Source: Candidatus Bipolaricaulota bacterium
GTDB lineage: Bacteria > Bipolaricaulota > Bipolaricaulia > UBA7950 > UBA9294
NCBI GenBank assembly: GCA_027007005.1
Contig: JALTFO010000199.1
Coordinates: 1-45,566 of the forward strand
Reading direction: 5' to 3'
DNA length: 45,566 nt
This document shows positions 18,974 through 28,836 of this stretch, piece after piece. Each line of letters opens with the position of its first letter. Position 1 is the first letter of the stretch. A program made the position numbers and the translations under genes. The notes under the pieces are model-generated. The model saw only the letters and a list, made by a program, of their open reading frames with translations, was not told where the DNA came from and searched no databases.

Positions 18974-18987
18974 GGAGAGTGAACACG

Positions 18988-19890
18988 ATGAGACAGATTG
19001 GTGATATGACAATGCGGCAGGACAGTGTTATCGATGCGACGGCGCTTGCGTCGATTGACAAGCAGTTGATCCAGCCTGATGAGAATGCACTGTTGGCGCG
19101 ACAAGTAGCTCCTCCGCGCACAGGGGATAACCCCGGCACGGAGACGATTGCCTACAAGAAGCTCACTCGCGATGGCGCGGCGAAGATTTTCAACCACGTC
19201 GGTGCGGACAACGTGCCGCTGGTTGATCAGTACGCCACGAAGTACTCGCAGAGTGTCTTCTCGATCGTAGCTGGGTTCCAGTTGACCGCACACGATGTTC
19301 GTGCTGCGCTGATGGCGGGAATACCGTTGGCCGCGAACAAGGTGCAGACACTGAACCAGGTGATGGCTAAGAAGGAGAACGCTCTGTTCTTCTCTGGTGA
19401 TACTCCGCACAACATGGAGGGCTTGCTCAACTACACGGGGGTGCAGACGTACTCTGTCCCCACGGTGAGCGGACATACCACGTGGGCGGACAAGACAGCG
19501 ACTGAGATTCTCGATGACATCCGAACGGTGTGGAAGAAGGTTGAGCTGCAAGACAACTACCACTCCACGATGATGTTGCTCAATACGGCGATCTCTGGGG
19601 CGCTGCATGAGCTCATCGGAACGAATGCTCAACGCACGATCTATGAGTTCATCATGGCTCAGAGCTGGTTCCCTGCGGGGATCCTCACCAGTGGGTGCAT
19701 TCCGGCTGGTACGTTTGTGGTGCTACAGAACACCAAGGACGTGCTGGAGTATGCACTTCCGATGGACGTGAAGCGCTACGATCCGTACAAGGTGAATGGG
19801 TTCACCGAGGAGCTCGACTTCGAGGAGCGATACGGCGGCGCATTGATTTACCGTCCGCTCGGGGTCTGCGTGGCCACAGGTATTGCGTAG
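18988..19890 (+). CDS. Major capsid protein (DUF2184-like)
   Basis: 'DIRTVWKKVELQDNYHSTMMLLNTA', 'KRYDPYKVNGFTEELDFEERYGGALIYRPLGV'. Confidence 0.85.
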   Translation: MRQIGDMTMRQDSVIDATALASIDKQLIQPDENALLARQVAPPRTGDNPGTETIAYKKLTRDGAAKIFNHVGADNVPLVDQYATKYSQSVFSIVAGFQLTAHDVRAALMAGIPLAANKVQTLNQVMAKKENALFFSGDTPHNMEGLLNYTGVQTYSVPTVSGHTTWADKTATEILDDIRTVWKKVELQDNYHSTMMLLNTAISGALHELIGTNAQRTIYEFIMAQSWFPAGILTSGCIPAGTFVVLQNTKDVLEYALPMDVKRYDPYKVNGFTEELDFEERYGGALIYRPLGVCVATGIA

Positions 19891-19922
19891 GCTGATTACT
19901 ACGCTTGGGAGGGGGATACGAG

Positions 19923-20150
19923 ATGCCCAAGATGAGAGTGCTTAGCTACCGCAATCAGATAGATCATTACCCGATAGGGTCCGGGGGCACTCTAACGATT
20001 GTCCCTGGCCCTAATCTGGTTGATGAGAATGAGCTGAAGGCGGCGATCAACACGACGCAGGGAAACGACACGGGCTTTCGAGCGCGCGTTTCTACCGGAG
20101 AATATGAAGTACATGTACCGCAGGTGGCGGTGGGGAAGCGGGGCGGCTGA
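19923..20150 (+). CDS. Hypothetical protein
   Basis: Late operon position. Confidence 0.5.
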   Translation: MPKMRVLSYRNQIDHYPIGSGGTLTIVPGPNLVDENELKAAINTTQGNDTGFRARVSTGEYEVHVPQVAVGKRGG

Positions 20151-20177
20151 CATTTTTACCTCCTTTTGGTCAGCCGC
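20143..20177 (+). terminator. Stem-loop GCGGCTGAC/GTCAGCCGC
   Basis: Perfect 9-bp stem overlapping stop; loop contains ACCTCCTTTT. Confidence 0.6.
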
Positions 20178-20185
20178 TCCAATTG

Positions 20186-20207
20186 TTTGTAGAAACGTTT
20201 CTACAAA
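20186..20207. promoter_or_regulatory. Palindromic operator TTTGTAGAAACGTTTCTACAAA (copy 2)
   Basis: Perfect 22-bp palindrome. Confidence 0.8.
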
Positions 20208-20222
20208 GTATCGGTGTGTAAC

Positions 20223-20240
20223 GGGGACAGGAAACAGATG
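20223..20240 (+). promoter_or_regulatory. Start-associated motif GGGGACAGGAAACAGATG
   Basis: Repeated motif. Confidence 0.7.
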
Positions 20241-20564
20241 AGCTATCAACCTAGTGCAGCTGAAGTAAGGGGGATACGGCCATTCAAGATGACCGACCCC
20301 GAGCTAGAACACTACATCTCTTTGGCAAGCAGCGTGGAGTCGAATACAGCGATTCCCGCTGCTTCTCGCCAGTCAATGTGGGCACTCCTTGCTGCACATT
20401 TGGCAACAGTAATGCAGGAGCCGGAGGCTAGTTCTGTGCGCATCGGATCGCTGCAGACCTCATGGCAAAAGGCGTCTTCTAATGATGCACTTGATAGTTC
20501 TGCTCCTGGTAGAGAGTACAAGCGGCGCCTTCGCAGCTACAGCCGAGGACACGTTTTGCGATGA
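20238..20564 (+). CDS. Head-tail connector (DUF4054-like)
   Basis: Position after capsid; small alpha-helical ORF. Confidence 0.5.
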   Translation: MSYQPSAAEVRGIRPFKMTDPELEHYISLASSVESNTAIPAASRQSMWALLAAHLATVMQEPEASSVRIGSLQTSWQKASSNDALDSSAPGREYKRRLRSYSRGHVLR

Positions 20565-21121
20565 ACAAGGTCACCGACGAAAACCATCTGCCTGGGATCA
20601 TCGGTGCACTACAGGATCTTCGGGGTTATGAGGTAGAAGCGGGGATCTTCGGGGCGAATGCTACCAAGTATGTGCCCGTATCTGACCGTGCTGAGGGACA
20701 GACATCAACCATCAATATGCTCGAATTGGCGCAGATCCTCCATGAAGGCTGTCGGATCACGGTTACCGACAAGATGCGCGGCTGGTTTGGCTATCAAGGC
20801 ATTCATCTCAAGGCAAGCACTAAGGAGATTGTTATCCCTGCGCATCCTTGGATCGATGCGGCAAACAACAAAGCGTTTCCAGTGGTAATGAAGATCTTTG
20901 AGCGGGCAATTGAAAGTGCGATCGATAAGCAAAAGAGTGGCGGGCGAGCGACTTGGGAGCGTGTTGGTCTGACGGTTGTGGGTTTGATCAAGAAAGAGAT
21001 GGTTGACCTGCGAGATCCTCCCAACAGCCAGCTGACGATCAAATGGAAGGGCTCGGAAAACCCGCTGATCGATCACGGACACCTGTTGCGCAGCAATGTA
21101 CATGAGGTGAGACGGCGATGA
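20561..21121 (+). CDS. HK97 gp10/neck-like protein
   Basis: Position; 'IPAHPWIDAANNK' and 'PLIDHGHLLRSNVHEVR'. Confidence 0.55.
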   Translation: MNKVTDENHLPGIIGALQDLRGYEVEAGIFGANATKYVPVSDRAEGQTSTINMLELAQILHEGCRITVTDKMRGWFGYQGIHLKASTKEIVIPAHPWIDAANNKAFPVVMKIFERAIESAIDKQKSGGRATWERVGLTVVGLIKKEMVDLRDPPNSQLTIKWKGSENPLIDHGHLLRSNVHEVRRR

Positions 21122-21492
21122 ATCATGTGGCTACGGCAGTTAGATCGGCGCTTAGATCTTTTGAAGAGCCTTTACAGGTAGTGACCGTCACACGGACACG
21201 GGCACTGGGAAGGACTCAAGCGTCTGAGAGCGAGCCTAAGACGTTCTCCGGGGTCATTGCGCCCGCCGAACAGTGGAAACAGATCATTGCTCCTGGTGGC
21301 GAGATTTCTGCAACGCGGCCTGTTCTGGTAGTTGACGGCGCCTTATTGGATAGCCAGGGCTCGCTGTTGGCTATCAATAAGAATGACATCCTTGTGCGTG
21401 GCGATGGCCAGCGATTTCAGATACTGGAGAAGTTCGATGAAGCGGAGCGTTATGGGATTGTGCTGTACACACTAACGGAGAGCCGGGTATGA
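21118..21492 (+). CDS. Head-tail joining protein, hypothetical
   Basis: Position, ATGA overlap. Confidence 0.5.
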   Translation: MNHVATAVRSALRSFEEPLQVVTVTRTRALGRTQASESEPKTFSGVIAPAEQWKQIIAPGGEISATRPVLVVDGALLDSQGSLLAINKNDILVRGDGQRFQILEKFDEAERYGIVLYTLTESRV

Positions 21493-22109
21493 GTGATTCA
21501 CTATCTAACCTAACCTATCTTGTTAATCAGATTGTCTACGGCACCAATGATCCTGCAGTTACCCCCGCGGGGGGCGTCATGGCCGCGTGTGGCTTGGATG
21601 CGGAGCATGTTGTGGGCGAGCGGGATATGGGTGAGCGGCCCGCATATCCGTTCATGACATTTCTATTGATGCAGCCAAGCGGAGAAGTGTTGTACGGCCC
21701 GCCGAACAATGAATATCGATCAGTGTCAGAGGACCCCGATGATGTACACGGGGTGTTGCTCAACCATACAAATGCACGTAAACGGACGTTGCGTCTCTAC
21801 GTCTATGGACAGGAACCCGACCAGCAGCCGGAAGAGATGGGGGCATTGGCAAATAAGGCGCAGAGATACTTGGAGTCAATCGTCAACCGCGAGTTGGACT
21901 TGTTAGGTATTGACGCAAGGGTTGAAAGCACGGGTGAGGCAAGAGATGCGTCTACGGTGCTCAATGATGCGATGGAAATCCGTCTGGGGCTCGATGTAAC
22001 GCTGGTGGTAGGAGAAACGTATACAGTGCCAGTTAGCACGTACGAGGATCTTACACTGACTCTGGCAGAGGACTCCGGAGAAGAGGAAGAAGAGGTGATA
22101 GCACTATGA
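21489..22109 (+). CDS. Tail completion-like protein
   Basis: Position before sheath. Confidence 0.5.
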   Translation: MSDSLSNLTYLVNQIVYGTNDPAVTPAGGVMAACGLDAEHVVGERDMGERPAYPFMTFLLMQPSGEVLYGPPNNEYRSVSEDPDDVHGVLLNHTNARKRTLRLYVYGQEPDQQPEEMGALANKAQRYLESIVNRELDLLGIDARVESTGEARDASTVLNDAMEIRLGLDVTLVVGETYTVPVSTYEDLTLTLAEDSGEEEEEVIAL

Positions 22110-22471
22110 AGCGACGGATTGAATCAAAGTATGCATACCCCACTAAGTATGAAGGCGATCTACTTGTCTTGCACCCAGGGATGAATCTGGTTGATGAGGC
22201 TGCTTGGGCTAATGCTAAGCGGCAGAGCTCGCGCCTTAGTGGACAATTGGTGGCGGGCAAGGTTGTCGATTTGGGGCGACACGCGAAGTGGTATCTTGAT
22301 CAAGTGCAGGGAAACGCAGAACCTCCAGACGTGAACGATCTTGATGTTGATGGTCTAGAGTACGTGGTTGCGCGTGTAAAGGATCGCAGCGTGCTCGAGC
22401 TCTTATTGAACAAGGCTGAGCGAGGCGGCTTGAAGGCTGTGCTGCGTACCGCGCTCGGAGGGAGGGGGTAG
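22106..22471 (+). CDS. Hypothetical protein
   Basis: Overlapping ORF in tail operon. Confidence 0.5.
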   Translation: MKRRIESKYAYPTKYEGDLLVLHPGMNLVDEAAWANAKRQSSRLSGQLVAGKVVDLGRHAKWYLDQVQGNAEPPDVNDLDVDGLEYVVARVKDRSVLELLLNKAERGGLKAVLRTALGGRG

Positions 22472-22477
22472 GAAATG
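22464..22477 (+). promoter_or_regulatory. Shortened start-associated motif GGGGGTAGGAAATG
   Basis: Variant of repeated motif at sheath start. Confidence 0.45.
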
Positions 22478-23575
22478 GGCATCGAACGAATTCACGTATC
22501 GGTGATTGACGGAACAAGGCCGTTTGCCGTATCGACATTCAACATTCCGTTGATCCTGGGTACGTCGACTGATCCGCTGGCTGTTAAGGACACGTTGAAG
22601 GTGTACTCTTCGGATGATCTGACGGCGATCGCCGCGGACTTCCCTACGACCACGGCGGAGTACAAAACCGCGGTCAAGCTATTGGCGCAGGATCCACATC
22701 CTGACCTGGTGTACATCTACTCGATTACTCGCTCGTCAACGCCAGCCGTCACAGATTTATCGGATGGGTTGTTGGCGGCGATGGATGCAGTCGAGGCGGC
22801 CAAGGTATCTCCGTTCTACTTTGTTGTGCCCACTGAGCACGAAGAGATCGCGGGGGATACCGAGGAACTTTCTGACGCGGTAAGCGCGAACACGCAGATC
22901 ATGGTGACTGCCAACGAAACCGGAAAGACCGCCGCAGAGATCAAGGCTCTCTGTGAGGACATCAACTCCGATCGCGTGGTGATGTTCGCACACACCGCTC
23001 CTGACACCGAGCGGCCTGACGCGGGATGTGTTGGTTACTGGGCGGGCATGCCTGTTGGTTCGCTCACGCTTGATACAAAGCCATTCAACAGCGTTTCGGC
23101 AGCGGACTGGAAGTCGGCGGATATTGCGACGCTGCTTGCGAACACCCCAGGAGTATCTTCAGCGATCCCCTACGTAAAGCAGGCAGGGGTGGCTGTGTCC
23201 GTAGGCTCGTGGACTACAGCGGGCACCTACGCGGACTTGCGGCGCTGCAAGGACTGGCTTGTCGCGAAGATGAAGGAAGCGCTGTTCGGGCTGAAGCTGC
23301 AGAATCCGAAAGTTCCACAGACTGAACATGGTGCGACGATGATTCAGCACTGCTTGGAAGGGGTGCTCAACCGAGCAGCCGATCTTGGGATTGTCCAACA
23401 GCGAGCTGGCGTAGGGCGCTGGGAGGTAGATATACCGACGTTGGCCTGGCTGGCTGCGAATGATCCGCAGGCATTAGCTCAGCGGCATCTGCGGACGATT
23501 AGGATCCGTGTGTGGCCACAGGGTGCATGGGAGCAGTTCACCGTTCTCGTCTATCTCAACTGGTCGCTCGAATAG
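22475..23575 (+). CDS. Tail sheath protein (DUF3383-like)
   Basis: 'FNIPLILGTSTDP...YKTAVKLLAQDPHPDLVYIYSI'; followed by tube. Confidence 0.8.
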   Translation: MGIERIHVSVIDGTRPFAVSTFNIPLILGTSTDPLAVKDTLKVYSSDDLTAIAADFPTTTAEYKTAVKLLAQDPHPDLVYIYSITRSSTPAVTDLSDGLLAAMDAVEAAKVSPFYFVVPTEHEEIAGDTEELSDAVSANTQIMVTANETGKTAAEIKALCEDINSDRVVMFAHTAPDTERPDAGCVGYWAGMPVGSLTLDTKPFNSVSAADWKSADIATLLANTPGVSSAIPYVKQAGVAVSVGSWTTAGTYADLRRCKDWLVAKMKEALFGLKLQNPKVPQTEHGATMIQHCLEGVLNRAADLGIVQQRAGVGRWEVDIPTLAWLAANDPQALAQRHLRTIRIRVWPQGAWEQFTVLVYLNWSLE

Positions 23576-23593
23576 AGAGGGGGTGAATTTTAA

Positions 23594-24040
23594 ATGGCAC
23601 AGACGTTGTTTGACCCTGAGAAGCACACGATTACGATCAATGGCCGCGTGATTACGGGCTGGGATGAGGCCAACGCAGAGCACGATCAGGACCGGTTTAC
23701 CGGATACCGATCGGGCGATGGCCTGGTGTACGTGGGCAAGGATCCATGTCTGCTGGGTACGCTTACCCTGACGCTGCCCATGGTCAATGCTCATACAGCA
23801 TACCTGGACAATCTGGCGCTGTCAGATAAGTCATTCCCGGTATCGAGTATCGATCGATCTGGATCGGCGCGATCGGCGCGCGCATCAAGAGCGCGCATCA
23901 AGAAACAGTCGGCAATGGATAGACAGGGCAAGGATCCCACCAAAGAGACATGGGCTTTTGTGTGTGAGGATCTCACCATTGGCTACATGGGCGCGGAAAG
24001 TGATGATGTTGCCGCGATTCCTGTGGATGACGACACCTAG
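23594..24040 (+). CDS. Tail tube protein (DUF3277-like)
   Basis: 'ITINGRVITGWDEANAEHDQDRFTGYRSGDGLVYVGKDP'. Confidence 0.78.
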   Translation: MAQTLFDPEKHTITINGRVITGWDEANAEHDQDRFTGYRSGDGLVYVGKDPCLLGTLTLTLPMVNAHTAYLDNLALSDKSFPVSSIDRSGSARSARASRARIKKQSAMDRQGKDPTKETWAFVCEDLTIGYMGAESDDVAAIPVDDDT

Positions 24041-24059
24041 AGTGTAAGAGGAGGATATC

Positions 24060-24407
24060 ATGGATGAGGAAGGAAAGAGACAGCTCTCCTTTGATCCGCA
24101 AGCTGATCCGTTTGGGGACATCGATGAGCAAGAGGTCGTCGATGTCCTCGGCGTACCCTTTGTGTTTCAACACATGTTGGTCAAAGACTTGAAGCGCTTG
24201 GAGAAGCAAGCGCGCAATCCGCGCTCGAACGAGGTGGATGGAGCGCGCCTGTCTCGCAGCTTCTATGCCAACGTGGTGCTGGGAAGAGCGGATGAAAATG
24301 GTCAACTCATTCCGGGCACTAAGCCTCAATACGACAATCTCATAGACAAGGTGGCGAACGCGTTCGACGCAGCGATCACCTCCTTTCTTGGGTATGGAGG
24401 AGGCTAA
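24060..24407 (+). CDS. Tail assembly chaperone
   Basis: Position between tube and tape measure. Confidence 0.6.
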   Translation: MDEEGKRQLSFDPQADPFGDIDEQEVVDVLGVPFVFQHMLVKDLKRLEKQARNPRSNEVDGARLSRSFYANVVLGRADENGQLIPGTKPQYDNLIDKVANAFDAAITSFLGYGGG

Positions 24408-24678
24408 GCTACGATTAGGTGTGCTTGATTGGTTGGATGAATGGGGGCTGATCTTTGCGGGCTATCTTACGTACTCCGAGGTGTGGGGTTCTCCGCATAA
24501 AGGAGGGTTGACCACACGACAAGTGGCTGAAGCGGGAGTTGCCTATGAAGAGTGGGAACGGTTTCGCGCAGCCCACAAGAAGTGGGAGGAGCGTCGCGAT
24601 CCTGACAAAGATCCGGTCTTTGAGCATAAGCAGTATTTAGCGAAGCGAAGGAGGGAGATCGAGGCAGAGCTCTTATAG
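24394..24678 (+). CDS. Second tail assembly chaperone ORF (+1/-2 frame)
   Basis: Overlaps previous ORF; no SD; precedes tape measure. Confidence 0.6.
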   Translation: MEEAKLRLGVLDWLDEWGLIFAGYLTYSEVWGSPHKGGLTTRQVAEAGVAYEEWERFRAAHKKWEERRDPDKDPVFEHKQYLAKRRREIEAELL

Positions 24679-24689
24679 GCAAGAGCTCT
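24666..24689 (+). terminator. Inverted repeat AGAGCTCTT-ATAGGC-AAGAGCTCT
   Basis: 9-bp perfect arms before tape measure. Confidence 0.5.
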
Positions 24690-24712
24690 TGGTTTGATCT
24701 CCGTTTGTTGTA

Positions 24713-24730
24713 GGGGGCAGGGAACAAATG
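24713..24730 (+). promoter_or_regulatory. Start-associated motif GGGGGCAGGGAACAAATG
   Basis: Repeated motif. Confidence 0.65.
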
Positions 24731-26944
24731 GCGACTGGTCGCAAGATCTCGATTATCGTTGACGAACAAGGAACCAATCGTGTTGCTAAAAGTCTGAATA
24801 AAGTGAACACAATTGGCGACAAAGTCAGCGCATCATTCAAGCGACTGACCACGGGCATCGGCGCATTTGCCAAGAAGGCGTTGATCACCACGGCGGCAAT
24901 AGCCGGATTGGCTTACGGTGCATCGCGCCTTGCTCGGGCAGTATTCACGCCGTTCATGAACCTTGAATATACCATGGCGCGCGTGCGCGTTGCTGAGGGC
25001 GCTACCATAGAGCAGACCAAAGCGCTCACCGAGGTTGCTGGGCAGTTAGGACGTGACACACTGTACTCTGCCTCACAGGCGGCCGAGGGCATGTTGTTCC
25101 TAGCCAAGGCTGGGCTCAATGTCAAGCAGACTATGGAGGCAATCCCTGGAGTGCTGCAAGCTGCGATCGTCGAGGATCTTGATCTTGGCACGGCGGCCGA
25201 CATTGTCACTGGACTGCTAAATGAGTTTGCGCTCTCTGCGGGCAAGGCAGGGTTTGCCGCGGATGTACTGGCAAAGGGATCCAACCTTGCTAAAACCAAC
25301 ATGCCCGAGATGAGCGAGGCTCTCAAATACTTTGGGGCTACCGCACATGAGCTGGGCTATGACATTCAGTACTCCGTGGCCATGCTCGACGTGCTGGCCG
25401 GGAAGATGATCCGCGGGACGATGGCGGGTACGGCAATGCGTCAATCGATGATTCTGTTCCAGAAGGTCCAGGCCGCTGGTACGTTTGTGACAACGGCACA
25501 GACTGATGCGATCAATCGCCTAGGGCTCGATGCGGACAAGCTAGCTAAGCAGATCTCTACAGGCGACCTCACATTTATGAAATTCCTGAGTACCCTCAAG
25601 AAGGCCGGGGCCACCACCGGAGACTTTGCTTCAATCTTTGAGCAGCGTGCGGCGGTAGCGGTCAACGCCCTGGCCGAGGCGGCTGAGGATGCCTTCCCGC
25701 GATACGTCGACGAGCTGAATAACGCTGTCGGGTTCACCAAAGAGGCTGGTGGCATTCTCGAGGACACATTGTCGGGGCAGGTTAAGCAGATTCACTCTTC
25801 TATCGAGACGATGACCAATGCGCTGGCAACAACCTTTGCCCCAGGGCTCAGAGACTTTCTGCAGTTCCAATTGCGCCCCAAGATCAATGAGATAACGCAG
25901 GCCTGGCAGACTGGTGGCGATACCTGGCAGGAGAAGTTGAAAAACGTATGGGAGACTCAGTTGCAGCCGATGATGGAAAGCGGCTTACAGCACATGCTTG
26001 ATTCCGTTGATTCCTACATACCCAAGATTGCTACTAGCATGGGGCAGTTAGGTGCTGCACTCATCCCTGCATTTGCCAAGGGCGTCTACGAAGGGGTCAA
26101 GGGCCTTGGTATGAAGATGGATACATACCTCTGGGAGGGCATGAAAAAGTGGATCCCTACTGACCAGGATTGGTCTAATGTTTTCAGCTCCTGGATAGCC
26201 AATCAAGGCAATGTGAACTATAGGCGTGATGTCTTTGGTCTTCAACCAAAGCAAATACCTACAAAACAGCCTGGCATGCCTGAGAGCTATTTTGTCCCTG
26301 AGGGGCAGCCATATGGGTTCAATCCTATACCTTCCCCCTCCTCTCCGCTGACGAATTTGCCTGCTACGATAGATGCTTTGCATGAAGCTGTAGGCGAGAA
26401 CACAAAGGCCGTTACGGAGAACACTGATGCGGTTTCTTCACCGACTAGTCCGTCTGCGGCTTCACCGACTAGTCCGTCTGCGGCGAATACCTTTCTGCAG
26501 CAGGTTGGTAATCAGATGCTTGGTTCGCTGGAGGGCACGTTGATGAGCGCGGTAACCGATCCGATCACAGGGGCGCTAGATAAGTACTTAGCTCCTACGT
26601 CAAACAGGATTGGTGAGCTAGCGGATCGAGTATTCCACATGTTCGATTTCCCAATGAGTGGACTCAATCTTGCTCTTGGCTGGCTCATCGATCTGCTAGG
26701 TGGCCCGTCGTACACCCAGGGGCGTTATACCTATGCCGGGGCGTATGCTGGCGGGACAAGCGATAATGGCAGCCTATCAGCTAGCTCCGCAGTGCATGTA
26801 GAGTCAATCAATGTTTATGGGGGCTCAGAGGAAGCAGGTGCGTCCGTGGTCGATCAAATTGCCGAGCATGAAGCGCTAACAACGCATCAGATGGCGAGAA
26901 GCCTGAAGCGCGGCATGATCAAGCGAGAGGCGATGGAGCGATAA
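24728..26944 (+). CDS. Tape measure protein (TP901-type core)
   Basis: 738 aa; 'MPEMSEALKYFGATAHELGYDIQYSVAMLDVLAGKMIRGTMAGTAMRQ'. Confidence 0.88.
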   Translation: MATGRKISIIVDEQGTNRVAKSLNKVNTIGDKVSASFKRLTTGIGAFAKKALITTAAIAGLAYGASRLARAVFTPFMNLEYTMARVRVAEGATIEQTKALTEVAGQLGRDTLYSASQAAEGMLFLAKAGLNVKQTMEAIPGVLQAAIVEDLDLGTAADIVTGLLNEFALSAGKAGFAADVLAKGSNLAKTNMPEMSEALKYFGATAHELGYDIQYSVAMLDVLAGKMIRGTMAGTAMRQSMILFQKVQAAGTFVTTAQTDAINRLGLDADKLAKQISTGDLTFMKFLSTLKKAGATTGDFASIFEQRAAVAVNALAEAAEDAFPRYVDELNNAVGFTKEAGGILEDTLSGQVKQIHSSIETMTNALATTFAPGLRDFLQFQLRPKINEITQAWQTGGDTWQEKLKNVWETQLQPMMESGLQHMLDSVDSYIPKIATSMGQLGAALIPAFAKGVYEGVKGLGMKMDTYLWEGMKKWIPTDQDWSNVFSSWIANQGNVNYRRDVFGLQPKQIPTKQPGMPESYFVPEGQPYGFNPIPSPSSPLTNLPATIDALHEAVGENTKAVTENTDAVSSPTSPSAASPTSPSAANTFLQQVGNQMLGSLEGTLMSAVTDPITGALDKYLAPTSNRIGELADRVFHMFDFPMSGLNLALGWLIDLLGGPSYTQGRYTYAGAYAGGTSDNGSLSASSAVHVESINVYGGSEEAGASVVDQIAEHEALTTHQMARSLKRGMIKREAMER
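26437..26484 (+). repeat. Two tandem 24-bp units in tape measure gene
   Basis: TTCACCGACTAGTCCGTCTGCGGC x2 (SPTSPSAA x2). Confidence 0.9.
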
Positions 26945-27921
26945 TGCACAATGCGGTGTTGAGGGATGAGCAAAGCGGGGAGACGTTGCAGCTTTGGGCT
27001 GTGGTCTCTGAGAGTCCTCGATTCCCGAATACCGTTACCAGCGAACCGATAGATGTGGGTTCTTCCGGCGGCCGCCTTGATGCACGCGTGCTGGGCGACA
27101 ATCTGCATCACGAGCCGATGGTGCTCGACGTAGTTGTTGATCTTACGGGAGATCCAGGCGGATCAGAAGGCTCCGTGGGCGGGCGTGGTTATGAGATTGA
27201 GCAATACAACAAGCTAGTTGCCTTCAGTAATCGAAACACAACGTTCACCTATGTATCATATCTGTTTGTCAATCAATCAGCGTTAAGCGATGAAGTGCAG
27301 CCAGGTCTCAACTTCGAGTTTTTGGCAATGACTAACTTCAAGCCGATCAAGGGGGGCAGACGGCCAACAAATATCATCGGTGCTCGCCTACAACTGCAAA
27401 GCGTAGTTATTACCTCTGGGGGCGTCCCGATCACTGATCCTGATTCAGCATACAGTTATGGAGACCAGGCGCTTCGTAATGCTACTGATCTAGCCCAATT
27501 CTTCGCATGGCAAACAGGTGCTTTTATTGGAGGAATGATAGGCTCCATCTTTGGCCCAATCGGTACCCTTATCGGTGCTGCAATTGGCGCAGTTGTAGGC
27601 TATGCGGTGGGCTCCTTGTTCACCGCTACTGGCAGTGTTCCGCGACAGACGTTCACTACCGAGATTGACGGTGTTCCCTTTGACTTTGAGCTGCGGAGTA
27701 ATGCTGAAAATGGCTTTGTCACCTTTTCCATGGCCTACGAAGGTATTAGTTTGGTGCGTGAGCGGAAGATCTGCTATGCCGAAGACTTGCTGTCTGGAGT
27801 AGTTCACCCATCCGTCAGAGGGCTGCACATTGCCGCACTCGATCCGTCACGGCAGGAGATAAGCGTCACAACCGAGAATCTGGGACGCACAGTGCAGTTG
27901 ATAGTCTTCCAGGAGCCCTAA
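26944..27921 (+). CDS. Baseplate/tail protein with glycine-zipper segment
   Basis: 'GAFIGGMIGSIFGPIGTLIGAAIGAVVGYAVGSLF'; downstream of tape measure. Confidence 0.6.
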   Translation: MHNAVLRDEQSGETLQLWAVVSESPRFPNTVTSEPIDVGSSGGRLDARVLGDNLHHEPMVLDVVVDLTGDPGGSEGSVGGRGYEIEQYNKLVAFSNRNTTFTYVSYLFVNQSALSDEVQPGLNFEFLAMTNFKPIKGGRRPTNIIGARLQLQSVVITSGGVPITDPDSAYSYGDQALRNATDLAQFFAWQTGAFIGGMIGSIFGPIGTLIGAAIGAVVGYAVGSLFTATGSVPRQTFTTEIDGVPFDFELRSNAENGFVTFSMAYEGISLVRERKICYAEDLLSGVVHPSVRGLHIAALDPSRQEISVTTENLGRTVQLIVFQEP

Positions 27922-28835
27922 TGGCCAAGCAAGTACAAGAGTTCAAGACTGAGGGTGGTGGTTGGCGGATAAAGGTTACTACTGCTAGCGGCAAAGAGTT
28001 CTTCAGCCAGGAGCAGCAACAGCCTCGCCGTGGACAGCAGAGCACTGACGCTCAATACCTAATCCGCTTTCACATGCCCTTTGATGTCTCTTCGGATGCC
28101 AATCTAGGCAAATTGCTAATCTACAATCTCTTGCCGGAGTCGGTAAAAGAGTTCAAGCGCAACGAGCTTGTGCTAGTGGAAGCAGGCTATCATCCGTTTG
28201 AGAAGCATAAAGAGCTGGTGATTAACGGGACTATTGAGGATCTTGCGGTTGAAGAACTGTCGCAGGTAACGCGCGCATTGAAGGTGCAAATCGGTGACAC
28301 CACGGATGTGTGGCCGGTGAAAGTGGTATCCAAACTTTATGGCCCGGGGATAAAAGGATCGGTTGTCGCAGGCGATCTTATCAATGAAATGGGGCTAAAG
28401 GTGGGCAAACTTGAGCCCAAAGAGGACCCTACATACCGCAAAGGACTGTCATTTGTCGGGGCAGTACGCCCACAGTTGGAGATGGTGGTGCGTGATATGA
28501 AGAGCAAGCTACACATCTCACGGCGCAAAGTGTACATCCTCGACCCCGTCAAAGGCATTCCCTCGGGCGTTGCTCTGTCATGGGAAAATGGATTGCTGGC
28601 GGCAAAGCCAGCGATGGCCTTGCCCAGCGATTTTCAGTATGTGAAAACATTTACCGCTACCGAGAAGCCTGTTATCTACGAAATCGAGGCTTTGCTTACA
28701 CCAAAGCTGTGGGCGGATTCGGAGTTTCAGATTGATGCAGAAGATTTGTCGGGTAAGTTTCGAGTGATCCAGGGGAGCCATGACTGTACAGGCAAGAGAT
28801 TCCTGAGTTCCCTGCGAATAGCCAAGGTGGGCTAA
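27921..28835 (+). CDS. Baseplate hub-like protein
   Basis: Position between TMP and spike. Confidence 0.5.
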   Translation: MAKQVQEFKTEGGGWRIKVTTASGKEFFSQEQQQPRRGQQSTDAQYLIRFHMPFDVSSDANLGKLLIYNLLPESVKEFKRNELVLVEAGYHPFEKHKELVINGTIEDLAVEELSQVTRALKVQIGDTTDVWPVKVVSKLYGPGIKGSVVAGDLINEMGLKVGKLEPKEDPTYRKGLSFVGAVRPQLEMVVRDMKSKLHISRRKVYILDPVKGIPSGVALSWENGLLAAKPAMALPSDFQYVKTFTATEKPVIYEIEALLTPKLWADSEFQIDAEDLSGKFRVIQGSHDCTGKRFLSSLRIAKVG

Positions 28836-28836
28836 A

